From JAIWNK01 sp964453115 (lineage in GTDB: Bacteria > Chloroflexota > Anaerolineae > Anaerolineales > Anaerolineaceae), in contig CAYVRT010000036.1 of the NCBI GenBank assembly GCA_964453115.1, positions 1 to 26,539 on the forward strand: a stretch of DNA of 26,539 nucleotides, in the 5' to 3' direction. Under the pieces are notes generated by a model that was given only the letters and a program-made list of their open reading frames with translations, was not told where the DNA came from and did no database searches. Both the position numbers and the translations under genes were made by a program. How positions within the stretch are numbered: position 1 is the first letter of the stretch; each line of letters starts with the position of its first letter. Of the stretch, positions 15,646 through 22,264 are shown piece after piece.

Positions 15646-16514
15646 ACCGCCAACTTCCGCAACGCATCGAGCGTGATCAGCAGCGACTCTCGGCGATCGC
15701 TTAGCGTATCCAGCAGGCCCTTGGCATCAACCAGCGCATTCAGCAGATCTTCACGATCTGCGAGATGGTAGTAGCGTACCATCTCGCCCCGGAACGTCAC
15801 AGTCATGCGCCAATTTTCCGGCGTGACCATCATCCGGATCTGTCCGACGCCGAACGGCAGATCGAACGTGGTGTCGTTCATGTCGTACGGATCCCAGACT
15901 TTGATTTGCCAGGGAAGGCGGGGGATGTCTTCGCCGAAGTTCGCCGCCATCCGGTCGAGCAGAGCGTCCACGTCCGCGGCCGCACTCGCTAGATTCACGG
16001 CGGCCAAATCCCGCGCCTCGTCCAGCAGGTCGTAAATGTTCGTCGGCTGAGGTGGCCGATTCATCATCCGACGACGTGCGGCCTTGATATTTCCGATCGC
16101 ATCCGAAAAGGCCATCAAAAAGTCATCAGCAAACTGAGTGTTGAGCTCGTAGCCCTTATCACCAAGAACCATGTTGTCAATTCGGTGGCTGCACACATCG
16201 TCGCCATCATAAAATGCAACGATGGTGATGGTGGTGATGGTGTCGCCTGGGAGGAGTCCTCGAAGGCAGATCGCGCCCTTTTCTCCATCATCCAGCACCA
16301 GTTCCCATTCGTCTCGGTTTCTCTCAGCGCGCCACGGCAGCGCCGCCAGATCACCGTCCAACTCCCTTAGCGCACCGATCGCCTTCTCTAACCAGACCGC
16401 TTTCGTGTGCTCCTCTTCACGCTCCTCTTCACGCTCCTTTTCCAGCATCGCCTGGAGGCGAGCATTCTGCAAGACCGCAGCGCGTTCAATCAATTTTCCA
16501 ATCATCTCGTCCAT
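15642..16514 (-). CDS. Hypothetical protein with internally duplicated domain
   Basis: 290 residues. AAGGAG lies 6 nt before ATG 16514. The N-terminal 40 residues form a charged coiled coil rich in Glu/Arg (EKEREEEREEEHTK). Then two similar units follow: LPWRAERN...EWELVLDDGEKG (about 60-130) and LPWQIKVW...FDLPFGVGQ (about 200-270). Each begins with L-P-W, continues with beta strands ending in a Y/D-rich turn, and leads into a helix (AFSDAIGNIKAARR and ALVDAKGLLDTLSDR). This looks like an ancient tandem duplication. The gene is more G+C-rich than its neighbours (CGGCCGC and similar tracts), hinting at separate acquisition. Function unknown. Confidence 0.8.
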   Translation of the reverse strand: MDEMIGKLIERAAVLQNARLQAMLEKEREEEREEEHTKAVWLEKAIGALRELDGDLAALPWRAERNRDEWELVLDDGEKGAICLRGLLPGDTITTITIVAFYDGDDVCSHRIDNMVLGDKGYELNTQFADDFLMAFSDAIGNIKAARRRMMNRPPQPTNIYDLLDEARDLAAVNLASAAADVDALLDRMAANFGEDIPRLPWQIKVWDPYDMNDTTFDLPFGVGQIRMMVTPENWRMTVTFRGEMVRYYHLADREDLLNALVDAKGLLDTLSDRRESLLITLDALRKLAV

Positions 16515-16542
16515 TTGTTTCTCCTTTTGTTTTGGTGCTGAA

Positions 16543-16564
16543 CCAGCCCGATTGCTCAGGCTGG
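16543..16564 (-). other. Intercistronic hairpin
   Basis: CCAGCC (16543-16548) pairs with GGCTGG (16559-16564) around a 10-nt loop, in the 63-nt gap between the 29-residue gene and the duplicated-domain gene. There is no U tract, so a processing or pausing element is likelier than a terminator. Confidence 0.4.
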
Positions 16565-16577
16565 CACAGCGAAGTTG

Positions 16578-16667
16578 TTATTCAAACCAACGGCCCGTGA
16601 GAAATCGGCCAAAGAGCCGAATTCCTTCAATAAGGCCACCAACGTAGATTCGAATCCAGTACATCAT
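16578..16667 (-). CDS. 29-residue cationic amphipathic microprotein
   Basis: Tiny ORF beginning MMYWIRIYVGGLIEG and ending RWFE, preceded by CGGAGA about 7 nt before ATG 16667, the same arrangement as the gene just upstream (16947). It is rich in aromatic and Arg residues with hydrophobic spacing, so it could be a short membrane-associated helix. It lies 19 nt after a stop and in operon orientation. Translation is plausible but not proven by homology. Confidence 0.5.
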   Translation of the reverse strand: MMYWIRIYVGGLIEGIRLFGRFLTGRWFE

Positions 16668-16686
16668 TTTCATTCTCCGTTTATCT

Positions 16687-16947
16687 TCAGTATTCAATCG
16701 GCAGCAGCACGGTTGTTGACGCTCGGTCCGCTTCTGTGATCACCCACACCTTTTCACCTTTCAACGTGTGGGACGAAAACACGCGCCCGCCATGACGAAT
16801 TGCTTCTGCATTGGCCGATTGATCCTGTGGATCCATTTCAGACCAGTTGCATTGGATATGCCGGGCAATCGCTGCCCGAAACACATCCTCTCCAAGGGCT
16901 TCCACCCCTGGAGTTTTGTAAATCTTGCCGATAGATAGAAATACCAT
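16687..16947 (-). CDS. Plasmid-type small protein with ITEADR..TTVLLP motif
   Basis: 86 residues, ATG 16947 with AAGGAG 6 nt upstream. The pattern is H-x3-(C/D)W-x-x-(M/L)D...D...N..A...GGR..S.H then VITEADRASTTVLLPIEY. This matches a small family I know from proteobacterial plasmids and integrative elements, whose function is not established (often annotated as plasmid-related). It supports the element being mobile. The stop of the preceding membrane-protein gene is 1 nt away, so it is co-translated or co-transcribed. It is soluble and has no signal peptide. Confidence 0.8.
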   Translation of the reverse strand: MVFLSIGKIYKTPGVEALGEDVFRAAIARHIQCNWSEMDPQDQSANAEAIRHGGRVFSSHTLKGEKVWVITEADRASTTVLLPIEY

Positions 16948-16948
16948 T

Positions 16949-17188
16949 TCATTCTCCTTGTTCAAAATTCGGTGGCGGAGGAGGAGCAGATTCCTCGCGA
17001 CGCTCCCGCTCCCGTACCCATCGCCTTACCATGCTATCCGGTGCTTTGCGTCTCACCGGTGCAGTTTTGCTCATGCTGACTACGCCAACCGCAATCGCTG
17101 TGATCGGCATCAGCAGAAACAATGCCAACGATGGCAAAACCACCACCAGCCCAAACATTACAATCGGCCAACCAAAGAATGGATTCAT
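16949..17188 (-). CDS. Small membrane protein with basic tail
   Basis: 79 residues starting at ATG 17188, which overlaps the previous stop as ATGA; GGAGG lies 5 nt upstream. Two hydrophobic segments (about 8-25 and 27-45; VMFGLVVVLPSLALFLL and MPITAIAVGVV) precede a strongly basic stretch with RRKAP and WVRERERRE. An Ala-Pro-rich C-terminus with five prolines in a row follows. The topology is a helical hairpin with a positive cytoplasmic tail. Unknown function, probably a subunit of the envelope complex encoded around it. Confidence 0.75.
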   Translation of the reverse strand: MNPFFGWPIVMFGLVVVLPSLALFLLMPITAIAVGVVSMSKTAPVRRKAPDSMVRRWVRERERREESAPPPPPNFEQGE

Positions 17189-17355
17189 CGTTCCTCCGAG
17201 AATACCATCCACAATGGTTTGGCCTTTGTCTGCTCCTTTGTCTGCTTCCGATGAAGTCTTTCCTGAAGTTCTTTGAGGGCTTCACCCTCAAAGACTACCA
17301 GGACGCCTTCGTATAACCGGATCAGCAAACGATCATTCACTAATTCCATCTCCAT
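17185..17355 (-). CDS. Small hypothetical protein
   Basis: 56 residues. ATG 17355 has GAGGAGG 5 nt upstream; a second ATG lies two codons on. The sequence is a short beta-type start (MELVNDRLLIRLYEGVLVVFEG) then a basic helix (ALKELQERLHRKQTKEQTK). The stop overlaps the start of the membrane-protein gene (ATGA at 17185-17188). It could be a small regulator or scaffold, but I recognise no family. Confidence 0.65.
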   Translation of the reverse strand: MEMELVNDRLLIRLYEGVLVVFEGEALKELQERLHRKQTKEQTKAKPLWMVFSEER

Positions 17356-17389
17356 GTATTCCTCCTCATTTCTCGTTGTCTGAATGAAT

Positions 17390-17898
17390 GTCCGCACAGC
17401 TACGTGTGCGGACTGTCCAGGTTGGTTGCCCTTCGGTATCTTTCACCGAACGGGGGTGGGGAAACGCTCCCCTTTCATTCGTCTGTTTTGTCGCGTAGCC
17501 AGCCAAAACAGATACGGTTGACCCTTCTCGCAGGGCCAACACCGCTATCAGAAACCGCAAGCGCTCTTCGCTGCGGGCAGTCGTTCCGGCTTTTTGCCCA
17601 GAACGTGCCTCACAGCTTGCTTGCGCTGCGGGCTCCTTGTGGAAACAGGTACGACGCTGCCGCACCTGGTAGACCCTGCACAACGGATCGGCCACGCCGG
17701 GTTTTGCAGGTTCATTCTCAACAGGCTTTCGCCTGGGGAGCTTTTCTTTCAGCTCCTGTTCGTTGTTTTTCTTGTTTACGTTTATTCGGTTGTTAACGTT
17801 CAGTCCCTTTACGGGGTGTACGATGTAGGCCGTCCTTCCACACTCTTCAGAGCAGGGCAGGGCAGGCTTATGGACGCTGCTCACAAAAGTCAGCAGCG
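17390..17898 (-). ncRNA. Candidate large structured RNA (hairpin-dense intergenic region)
   Basis: Between convincing genes at 17913 and 17355 lie about 540 nt with at least eleven local hairpins. Positions: 17390-17413 (9 bp, GTCCGCACA arm), 17429-17454, 17458-17472, 17483-17511 (CTGTTTTG arm, 8 bp), 17517-17540 (GTTGACCCT arm), 17555-17576, 17583-17604, 17646-17668, 17675-17710, 17722-17735 (GAAA tetraloop on the minus strand), 17737-17756 and 17875-17898. Several mispairings on the plus strand become G-U pairs on the minus strand (the stems at 17517-17540 and 17583-17604), which argues for a minus-strand RNA. It matches none of tmRNA, RNase P RNA or group I/II introns by the motifs I know. 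A 172-codon frame runs through it without a good SD. Function unknown. Confidence 0.55.
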
Positions 17899-17912
17899 CG
17901 TCATCAGCCGTC

Positions 17913-18599
17913 CTATCGGCCGCCTCGGTTGCGCAACTGCATCAACATTTGCTCAGCCGAATGAAATGGATTGGTAATGGACATCGGGTGCATAAACACT
18001 TGCTGCACCAACATCGAAAAGTATCCCAACGGCACCACCAGCCACAACCCCCACAGAGCAATCGTATTCACATTCGCCCGCGTTGAGGCCAGTACCTGCG
18101 CAGCCGTCTGGCTTGATCCCAACATACTTGCCCATTGTTCTGCGGTCAGGTGTGTTGTGTAGTTCAGGTACAACCTGCTCCCAATCACTGCCAGCGCATA
18201 GATCGCCAAACCTGTCTTGACCATCCACAACAGATTGAACCGCTGTGCAGGCACTGTGAACACTGCTATCAGCCCCACCAGCCACATCACTGCTCCTAAC
18301 CAGGGCACTGGCGCTCCCATCCCCCACTGGGCAACCAACCAGAATAACAACACCAGCACGGTCATCGCTTGCGCCGTCCGGGGAGATACACTCACTGCCC
18401 CGCGCTCATCTCGCAGAGGACGCATCCCTACCATCCGCTGTACATCGGCATCCGGCCCAAGCACCAAGCCCACTCCTGCTGCTATGCTTAGCAAGGCTGG
18501 CAAGCCATCGCCAATTGCATACACCACCACCAGTAACCCGTTTATCAGGTACACCGGTATCGCCATCACCAACTGACCAATGCTGTCTAGCAATTCCAT
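17913..18599 (-). CDS. Polytopic membrane protein (VirB6/TrbL-like role possible)
   Basis: 228 residues. SD AGAGGAAG precedes ATG 18599. At least five hydrophobic segments are visible: an N-terminal pair (about 8-50; LINGLLVVVYAIG and LLSIAAGVGLVLG), a long pair (about 78-115), one around 125-145 and one near 180-205. A basic loop RPLRDERG lies between. The C-terminus QLRNRGGR is basic and probably cytoplasmic. It is co-transcribed with the secreted Cys-rich protein (11-nt gap). By context it could be a VirB6-type channel component. No specific motif supports that. Confidence 0.75.
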   Translation of the reverse strand: MELLDSIGQLVMAIPVYLINGLLVVVYAIGDGLPALLSIAAGVGLVLGPDADVQRMVGMRPLRDERGAVSVSPRTAQAMTVLVLLFWLVAQWGMGAPVPWLGAVMWLVGLIAVFTVPAQRFNLLWMVKTGLAIYALAVIGSRLYLNYTTHLTAEQWASMLGSSQTAAQVLASTRANVNTIALWGLWLVVPLGYFSMLVQQVFMHPMSITNPFHSAEQMLMQLRNRGGR

Positions 18600-18609
18600 T
18601 TTTCTTCCT

Positions 18610-19959
18610 CTACGGAATCAACGATGGTAGGGTGACATACAAGTTAAACAAGTACTCGCTAACAAAAATGCGCGGGGCTGTCACTTGCTGCCCCTCGTAG
18701 TATGTGCCACTTGTCTCATAGGTCGTCCGTGCCACCCAACTACCAGGGTCACGGAACGGAATTCTCGGCGTGCTAATACCCGCTGTTTGGCCATCTCCGC
18801 CATACGCATATCCCGTCAGTCTGAACTCACTTTGATACACGCTCGCACCGTAATGGTGCGAACCCAACCCATTGACAATCCAATCCTGGCTTTCTGCCGT
18901 CAAATTCGCAAATGCACCAGAAACGCCAATCATTTCGGGCAGCAGAACGATTTCTTCTTCGCAACCCGTCAAAACCAACACTTCTTGCAATGCCCCGTCA
19001 TTGACCGTGCTGGTCTCGCCCCGCTTGCAATTCAGCGTCGCTCCTGATGGCGCAGGCAGGCAGCGCTCATCCTCCTCGTAAATCGGCGTGAAGATGTGCA
19101 ACACCGTCGGCGCAACAGACGCAGACATCACAATCTGCGCTCCACCCCCTTCAATATCTTGCCCAATGACAACCGGATAGGGCGGCAACGATGAAGATAC
19201 CCCTTCGGTAATTGCTCCCGGCTCAGCATAGGACAACGGACAAAGAATGCCCGTCGGCGGTTCTTCCGGGCAGAACCCCGGCTCAATCTCACAAATCTGC
19301 TGACAGAACGAAATCTCCGGCATCTCAGCACACACTTCCGCCGCCGGACACCCTGCCGGAGACGCCCCACAGTTCCCAGGATTGTAAATCAAGAACGCAG
19401 TGTACAGAGCGCCGTCGTCCCATGAGGCACTAAGCAACTGTCGCAGCATATTCCAGGCATCCCCGCCAAGTGTCCAAATGTCCTGCTCGCCAGAAATAAT
19501 GGCATCGGCAAACTGATCCGGATCTGTGTAGCCCATTCCTTGCGCTGCCTGCCAGATCGAATCCCACGAGGTTGTCCCCTGCATCAGGCTCAATAACACC
19601 GCCGGGGCCATAAGAGACATTCCGTTGCCGTTCGAAATAATGCCATCCGCTGCGCCTAACCCAGACTCTTGGGCGTGCAATGCCATAAAAAACAACGTCG
19701 AAGCCGATGGCATCACCACCAATTCCCCAGTCGGCAGCACGTATTGGTGAAAGGTCGCATCCAGTCCATCAAAGCCGAGAATGTCCAGATCCATCCACTC
19801 CACGTCCTGCTGAATCTCTCCCATATCCACAACACCCGGCAACAAGACTCCATTCTCATCAAAGAGTGACCCCCAACCACCGCTTTGAGCCTGCACAGGC
19901 AAAGCAAGTGATAGCAACATCCCAACCAAAACCAACAGACCCACAATTTTTTTACTCAT
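18610..19959 (-). CDS. Large secreted Cys-rich protein, possibly lytic-transglycosylase-related
   Basis: 449 residues with a clear signal peptide (hydrophobic core about 5-20, cleavage near AQA at about 24). Residues 75-160 contain HAQESGLGAADG ... GNGMSLMAP. The E98-S99 pair and the G-x-S-L-M-x-P element resemble the catalytic-Glu and GLMQ parts of SLT-type transglycosylases, but the match is weak. The middle has about 12 closely spaced Cys residues with Pro (roughly 195-250). The C-terminal 150 residues look like a beta-rich domain. The start at 19959 is 1 nt after the upstream stop, with GAGGG as SD. If it is a wall hydrolase it would match the VirB1 role. Otherwise it may be a surface protein of the mating complex. 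Confidence 0.75.
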   Translation of the reverse strand: MSKKIVGLLVLVGMLLSLALPVQAQSGGWGSLFDENGVLLPGVVDMGEIQQDVEWMDLDILGFDGLDATFHQYVLPTGELVVMPSASTLFFMALHAQESGLGAADGIISNGNGMSLMAPAVLLSLMQGTTSWDSIWQAAQGMGYTDPDQFADAIISGEQDIWTLGGDAWNMLRQLLSASWDDGALYTAFLIYNPGNCGASPAGCPAAEVCAEMPEISFCQQICEIEPGFCPEEPPTGILCPLSYAEPGAITEGVSSSLPPYPVVIGQDIEGGGAQIVMSASVAPTVLHIFTPIYEEDERCLPAPSGATLNCKRGETSTVNDGALQEVLVLTGCEEEIVLLPEMIGVSGAFANLTAESQDWIVNGLGSHHYGASVYQSEFRLTGYAYGGDGQTAGISTPRIPFRDPGSWVARTTYETSGTYYEGQQVTAPRIFVSEYLFNLYVTLPSLIP

Positions 19960-19960
19960 C

Positions 19961-20476
19961 TCACTTGCCCTCGTACTTCTCTGTCATTTCTTTCACCGGC
20001 AGCATGGCAAATTTCCAGATGCCGTTTTCCTGTTCCACGATAACGTAGGTATCTTGTTCCCGGTCTCCAAGGCCGCCTTTCAACACCCCATGCACCCGCC
20101 AAACCTGAAATCCTGCCCCTTCATCCACCTTCTTCAACGGCGTTGCCGTGCAAATCGAATCCAGCTTCGTTTGTTCAATGTTTGCCCATAGCATTGGCGC
20201 ATACGCATTCTTGAACACCTCACAGCCCGCCTGAGAACTTACATCACAAACCTTCGACACCCAGGCATCATACCCTTCCTGGTAATGGATCGTCAGCATC
20301 GTTTGAACAGCCTGCGCAGCTGCCCAACCTGCCGGGTCTTCGGTCACTGCTTTTGCCTCTGCCATCTGAGCCTGACGCTCAAACAACCCAGGAACAACAA
20401 AAACACCAACGGCAAACAAAATCGCTGCCAGCAGCAGCCCGATGACAGTCGGGCGAGAAACAACTATCGTGCGCAT
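19961..20476 (-). CDS. VirB8/NTF2-like membrane-anchored protein
   Basis: 171 residues from ATG 20476 (AAGGAGG SD). One N-terminal TM helix (about 9-28) is followed by a soluble domain of about 130 residues. The soluble domain has a helix-rich start (DPAGWAAAQAVQTMLTIHYQ), a Cys pair (CDVSSQAGC) that may bond, and a C-terminal beta-sheet ending in DTYVIVEQENGIWKFAMLPV. That order (TM, helices, twisted sheet) fits the NTF2-like fold of VirB8/TcpC-type conjugation proteins, but sequence identity cannot be judged. It lies directly behind an attenuator-like terminator and 1 nt before the secreted protein gene. Confidence 0.7.
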   Translation of the reverse strand: MRTIVVSRPTVIGLLLAAILFAVGVFVVPGLFERQAQMAEAKAVTEDPAGWAAAQAVQTMLTIHYQEGYDAWVSKVCDVSSQAGCEVFKNAYAPMLWANIEQTKLDSICTATPLKKVDEGAGFQVWRVHGVLKGGLGDREQDTYVIVEQENGIWKFAMLPVKEMTEKYEGK

Positions 20477-20497
20477 TCCTTCCTCCTTGGTCAAAGT

Positions 20498-20562
20498 TAA
20501 AACAAAAACAGCGGCCCGCCACGTTATTACCAATTCAGCATTGGTCACGTGGTTGGTCGCTG
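20498..20562 (-). terminator. Terminator/attenuator-like nested hairpin upstream of the VirB8-like gene
   Basis: On the minus strand three nested stems can form: CAGCG/CGCTG (outer, 20509-20513 with 20558-20562), CCACGT/ACGTGG (20519-20524 with 20547-20552) and ACCAAT/ATTGGT (20529-20534 with 20540-20545). They run into a TTTTTGTTTT tract (about 20499-20508). This ends about 22 nt before the ATG at 20476, so it would terminate transcription just before that gene unless the hairpin is prevented from forming. Confidence 0.7.
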
Positions 20563-20566
20563 TTAG

Positions 20567-20634
20567 ACGGTTATAGACGATCAGCGGCCCGTAGATTTGC
20601 TCCCTTCGGGAGCGTACGGTTAATGACGGTTAAT
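20567..20634. repeat. ACGGTTA repeats and a GCTCCC hairpin in the gene-free gap
   Basis: The gap 20477-20697 has no ORF with a good start. It holds ACGGTTAAT twice, exactly 10 bp apart (20616-20624, 20626-20634), plus ACGGTTAT at 20567-20574. A GCTCCC-ttc-GGGAGC hairpin lies at 20599-20613 and CAGCGGCCCG occurs twice (about 20509 and 20582). These are likely binding sites or RNA elements for regulated read-through. Confidence 0.4.
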
Positions 20635-20697
20635 TGTTGAGCGGCAAACCCCAGCCGCCAGATTTATCTTACCAGAGGATTTCCCTCTTTGCAACCC

Positions 20698-21192
20698 CTA
20701 TTTTTGACGGGCTGCCTCAAAATCGACGTACGTGGTACGACACGAGCCGCCGTGCGGCTCAGCCAGCACCATCCACTCATAGCACTCAAACGAATTCCAT
20801 GCAGATGGCAGGAAGGTCTCAGCCGTCACTTCGTGTTTCGGAGCGCAGCGTTTGTATGTATTGTCTTTCACCGTCATCCGGTCAAAGAACGACCCCTCCG
20901 GAACGGCCTTGCTCAAAGCATACTGTGCTGCAAATGCAGCGTCTCCCCAAGCAAACAGCTTTGCAGTACCGGTACACGCACCTGGCCGAGCTCCCGTTTG
21001 CTTCTCGTAGTTTTCAAAGTATTCCATGCGCTCCAGCCAGAACTGGCGAAACGTCAGGCCCTGCGCTGCCGGTAAGGTCATCGGCTCGTTGATGCGCTTC
21101 GAAACCCATACCCCGGTACCAGCCAGTGTTGCTACACCTACCATCAACGCACCTAGAAAAATGTATTTGAAAAGCATCAAAATCGTTTTCAT
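20698..21192 (-). CDS. Membrane-anchored extracytoplasmic protein with Cys pairs
   Basis: 164 residues with an N-terminal TM helix or uncleaved signal (about 7-30; FLGALMVGVATLAGTGVWV). The rest is a soluble extracytoplasmic domain with Cys at CTGTAK, KRCAPK, ECYEW and SCRTTY, consistent with two disulfides. It includes aromatic-rich FRQFWLERMEYFENYEKQ. Oddly it has no Shine-Dalgarno sequence: the ATG lies about where a transcript from the TTGACA promoter at 21199-21228 would start. It is the first gene of the transfer module, downstream of the XRE region. I do not recognise a family. Confidence 0.75.
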   Translation of the reverse strand: MKTILMLFKYIFLGALMVGVATLAGTGVWVSKRINEPMTLPAAQGLTFRQFWLERMEYFENYEKQTGARPGACTGTAKLFAWGDAAFAAQYALSKAVPEGSFFDRMTVKDNTYKRCAPKHEVTAETFLPSAWNSFECYEWMVLAEPHGGSCRTTYVDFEAARQK

Positions 21193-21198
21193 GACTTA

Positions 21199-21228
21199 AG
21201 TCTAACACATGTTCTATTTTTTTGTCAA
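21199..21228 (-). promoter_or_regulatory. Putative leaderless promoter of the transfer module
   Basis: On the minus strand a consensus TTGACA (21223-21228) is followed 18 bp later by TAGACT (21199-21204). The start point would fall at or next to the ATG at 21192. The -35 lies inside the TTTTGAC operator palindrome. Confidence 0.45.
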
Positions 21229-21300
21229 AACATTTTGACCCTTCTCCCGTTGTATGTTCGCTTTTTTGTGCTATACTTCGTTTGTAGGGTCAAAACCTAC
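21224..21300. promoter_or_regulatory. GTCAAAA operator cluster
   Basis: GTCAAAA-CA-TTTTGAC (21224-21239) overlaps the -35 box. TTTTGACCC (21233-21241) and GGGTCAAAA (21287-21295) form a 9-bp inverted repeat 45 bp apart, and the latter sits within GTAGG-gtcaaaa-CCTAC (21284-21300). This is a plausible target of the XRE protein encoded upstream, in line with the usual autoregulated repressor/operator arrangement. Confidence 0.5.
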
Positions 21301-21309
21301 TTCCCAATA

Positions 21310-21340
21310 GCCCGCCGGATGCCCCCCTCATCCGGCGGGC
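21310..21340 (-). terminator. Strong stem-loop between the XRE module and the transfer module
   Basis: GCCCGCCGGATG (21310-21321) pairs perfectly over 12 bp with CATCCGGCGGGC (21329-21340) around a 7-nt C-rich loop. It lies about 50 nt after the XRE stop. It lacks a U tract, so either a factor-dependent terminator or a strong pause/insulator is likely. Confidence 0.6.
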
Positions 21341-21346
21341 AACTCT

Positions 21347-21391
21347 TTAACGCTTGGAACCCTTGCGCTCTACCCGGTCACTAAAACTCAT
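21347..21391 (-). CDS. Possible 14-residue peptide after the XRE gene
   Basis: ATG 21391 lies 1 nt after the XRE stop and GGAGAG precedes it by 7 nt. The 14 codons (MSFSDRVERKGSKR) end at TAA just before the hairpin at 21340. Very short, so low confidence; it may be a leader peptide for the hairpin. Confidence 0.25.
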   Translation of the reverse strand: MSFSDRVERKGSKR

Positions 21392-21392
21392 G

Positions 21393-21734
21393 TCACTCTC
21401 TCCAATTGCAAATGATTTCAATGACCGCTTTGGCTAACAATCTCTTTTCAGCCGATAGAACGCTAATTCGCTCCGCCAGCGCCACAATCTCCGGATCCAT
21501 TTCGTCAACCGCCGGCGGAAAGTATCCAGCTGCACGGTACACAGATAATACGGGCACCTCCAATGCCTGCGCCAACGCAGTCAGTACCGTGGGGCCTGGT
21601 TTTCGCTCCCCTTGCAACATCTTGCAAATCAGCCCCTGCGACACACACGCTCGTCTCGCTAGCGCACTTTGCGAAAGTCCACAATTTATCATTCGTTCAC
21701 GAAGCCACACACCAAAGTTTTCAGCTTGCTTCAT
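21393..21734 (-). CDS. XRE-family HTH transcriptional regulator
   Basis: 113 residues from ATG 21734, preceded by GAGGGG; a GTG five codons upstream is possible. The N-terminal HTH_3 domain (about 8-62) shows LSQSALARRACVSQGLICKML followed by GERKPGPTVLTALAQALEVPV, the classic Cro/C1 helix pattern. A short C-terminal helical segment (MDPEIVALAERISVLSAEK) probably dimerises. The GTCAAAA palindromes just downstream are its obvious candidate operators. It is likely the switch between maintenance and transfer modules. It overlaps the end of the Cys-motif gene by 14 nt. Confidence 0.88.
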   Translation of the reverse strand: MKQAENFGVWLRERMINCGLSQSALARRACVSQGLICKMLQGERKPGPTVLTALAQALEVPVLSVYRAAGYFPPAVDEMDPEIVALAERISVLSAEKRLLAKAVIEIICNWRE

Positions 21735-22104
21735 GGCCCAGCCCCTCACAACACCACATACATTCCTCGTTCACATCTTCCAGGCTTGCCCACCCGAACG
21801 CTATACGACCTTCCTGACCCGCAAACGTGTAGTACACGTTACCAGACCGAAGTACAGCTTTCTCAAACCGTAGGGTAAACCAGTCTTCTTTCATCATTTT
21901 TCGCCGTCCAGTTTTCCACCACAATTCTCGCACCGGCAACAGCGTTCCGCAGGCTAACACCAAGCCAATAACTTTCTGCTCTTCTAGCGGCAATGCATAA
22001 TCCACAACTGCTTGCCCTGTCAGTCCTCCCAGCCAATCCCCTATGCACAGCCTTTGTCCGCCGTTTTCTGCTACCGGCCATCCACATCCTTTACATAATT
22101 TCAT
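21721..22104 (-). CDS. Hypothetical protein with N-terminal CxxC motif
   Basis: 127 residues; AAAGGA lies about 8 nt before ATG 22104. The N-terminus MKLCKGCGWPVAENG and a following C-I-G-D-W give C-x2-C-x12-C, suggesting a small zinc ribbon that lacks a fourth Cys, or uses a C-terminal CMWCC cluster. The middle region (FTLRFEKAVLRSGNVYYTFAGQEGRIAFGWASLED) is beta-like. The gene follows the TTTTAAAACC repeat array and overlaps the XRE gene, so a regulatory or DNA-binding role is plausible but unproven. Confidence 0.7.
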   Translation of the reverse strand: MKLCKGCGWPVAENGGQRLCIGDWLGGLTGQAVVDYALPLEEQKVIGLVLACGTLLPVRELWWKTGRRKMMKEDWFTLRFEKAVLRSGNVYYTFAGQEGRIAFGWASLEDVNEECMWCCEGLGHEAS

Positions 22105-22149
22105 CGCTTAATTCCTTTCAGCTCGCTCAATCATCCTCTGTATGCCGAG

Positions 22150-22260
22150 GGGGTTTTAAAACCCCAAATTTACAAAACCCCTTAAGGACTACCCCCCAAA
22201 AAGCGGGTTTTAAAACCTTTTAAAACCCTTCTCGCTGTTGTTTTAAAACCTTTTAAAACC
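22150..22260. repeat. TTTTAAAACC palindrome/iteron array
   Basis: The 160-bp gap between genes holds GGGGTTTTAAAACCCC (22150-22165, perfect 16-bp palindrome), AAAACCCC half-site (22174-22181), a CCTTAAGG palindrome (22180-22187), then TTTTAAAACC twice head-to-tail (22208-22227) and again twice (22241-22260). The two tandem pairs are 33 bp apart. The regular 10-bp unit and helical phasing look like an iteron-type replication origin or a cooperative operator. No gene fits in this gap. Confidence 0.75.
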
Positions 22261-22264
22261 TCTC

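Noticed and set aside
17366..17884. 172-codon minus-strand frame (GTG start) across the hairpin-dense region
   Set aside because: No ribosome binding site, low-complexity polar composition without fold-like pattern, and its DNA is filled by hairpins; treated as a candidate structured RNA instead. Some chance remains that it is coding.
17390..17898. RNase P RNA, tmRNA or self-splicing intron
   Set aside because: The conserved signatures I know (P4 strands of RNase P, tRNA-like ends of tmRNA, group II domain V) are not visible.
20477..20548. Upstream extension of the VirB8-like protein (GTG start)
   Set aside because: It runs through the terminator-like hairpin and lacks an SD, while ATG 20476 has AAGGAGG and begins the TM segment sensibly.
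21272..21277. Plus-strand TATACT box with upstream TTGTAT
   Set aside because: No plus-strand gene follows it and the spacing is 16 bp with a weak -35; probably fortuitous AT-rich sequence.
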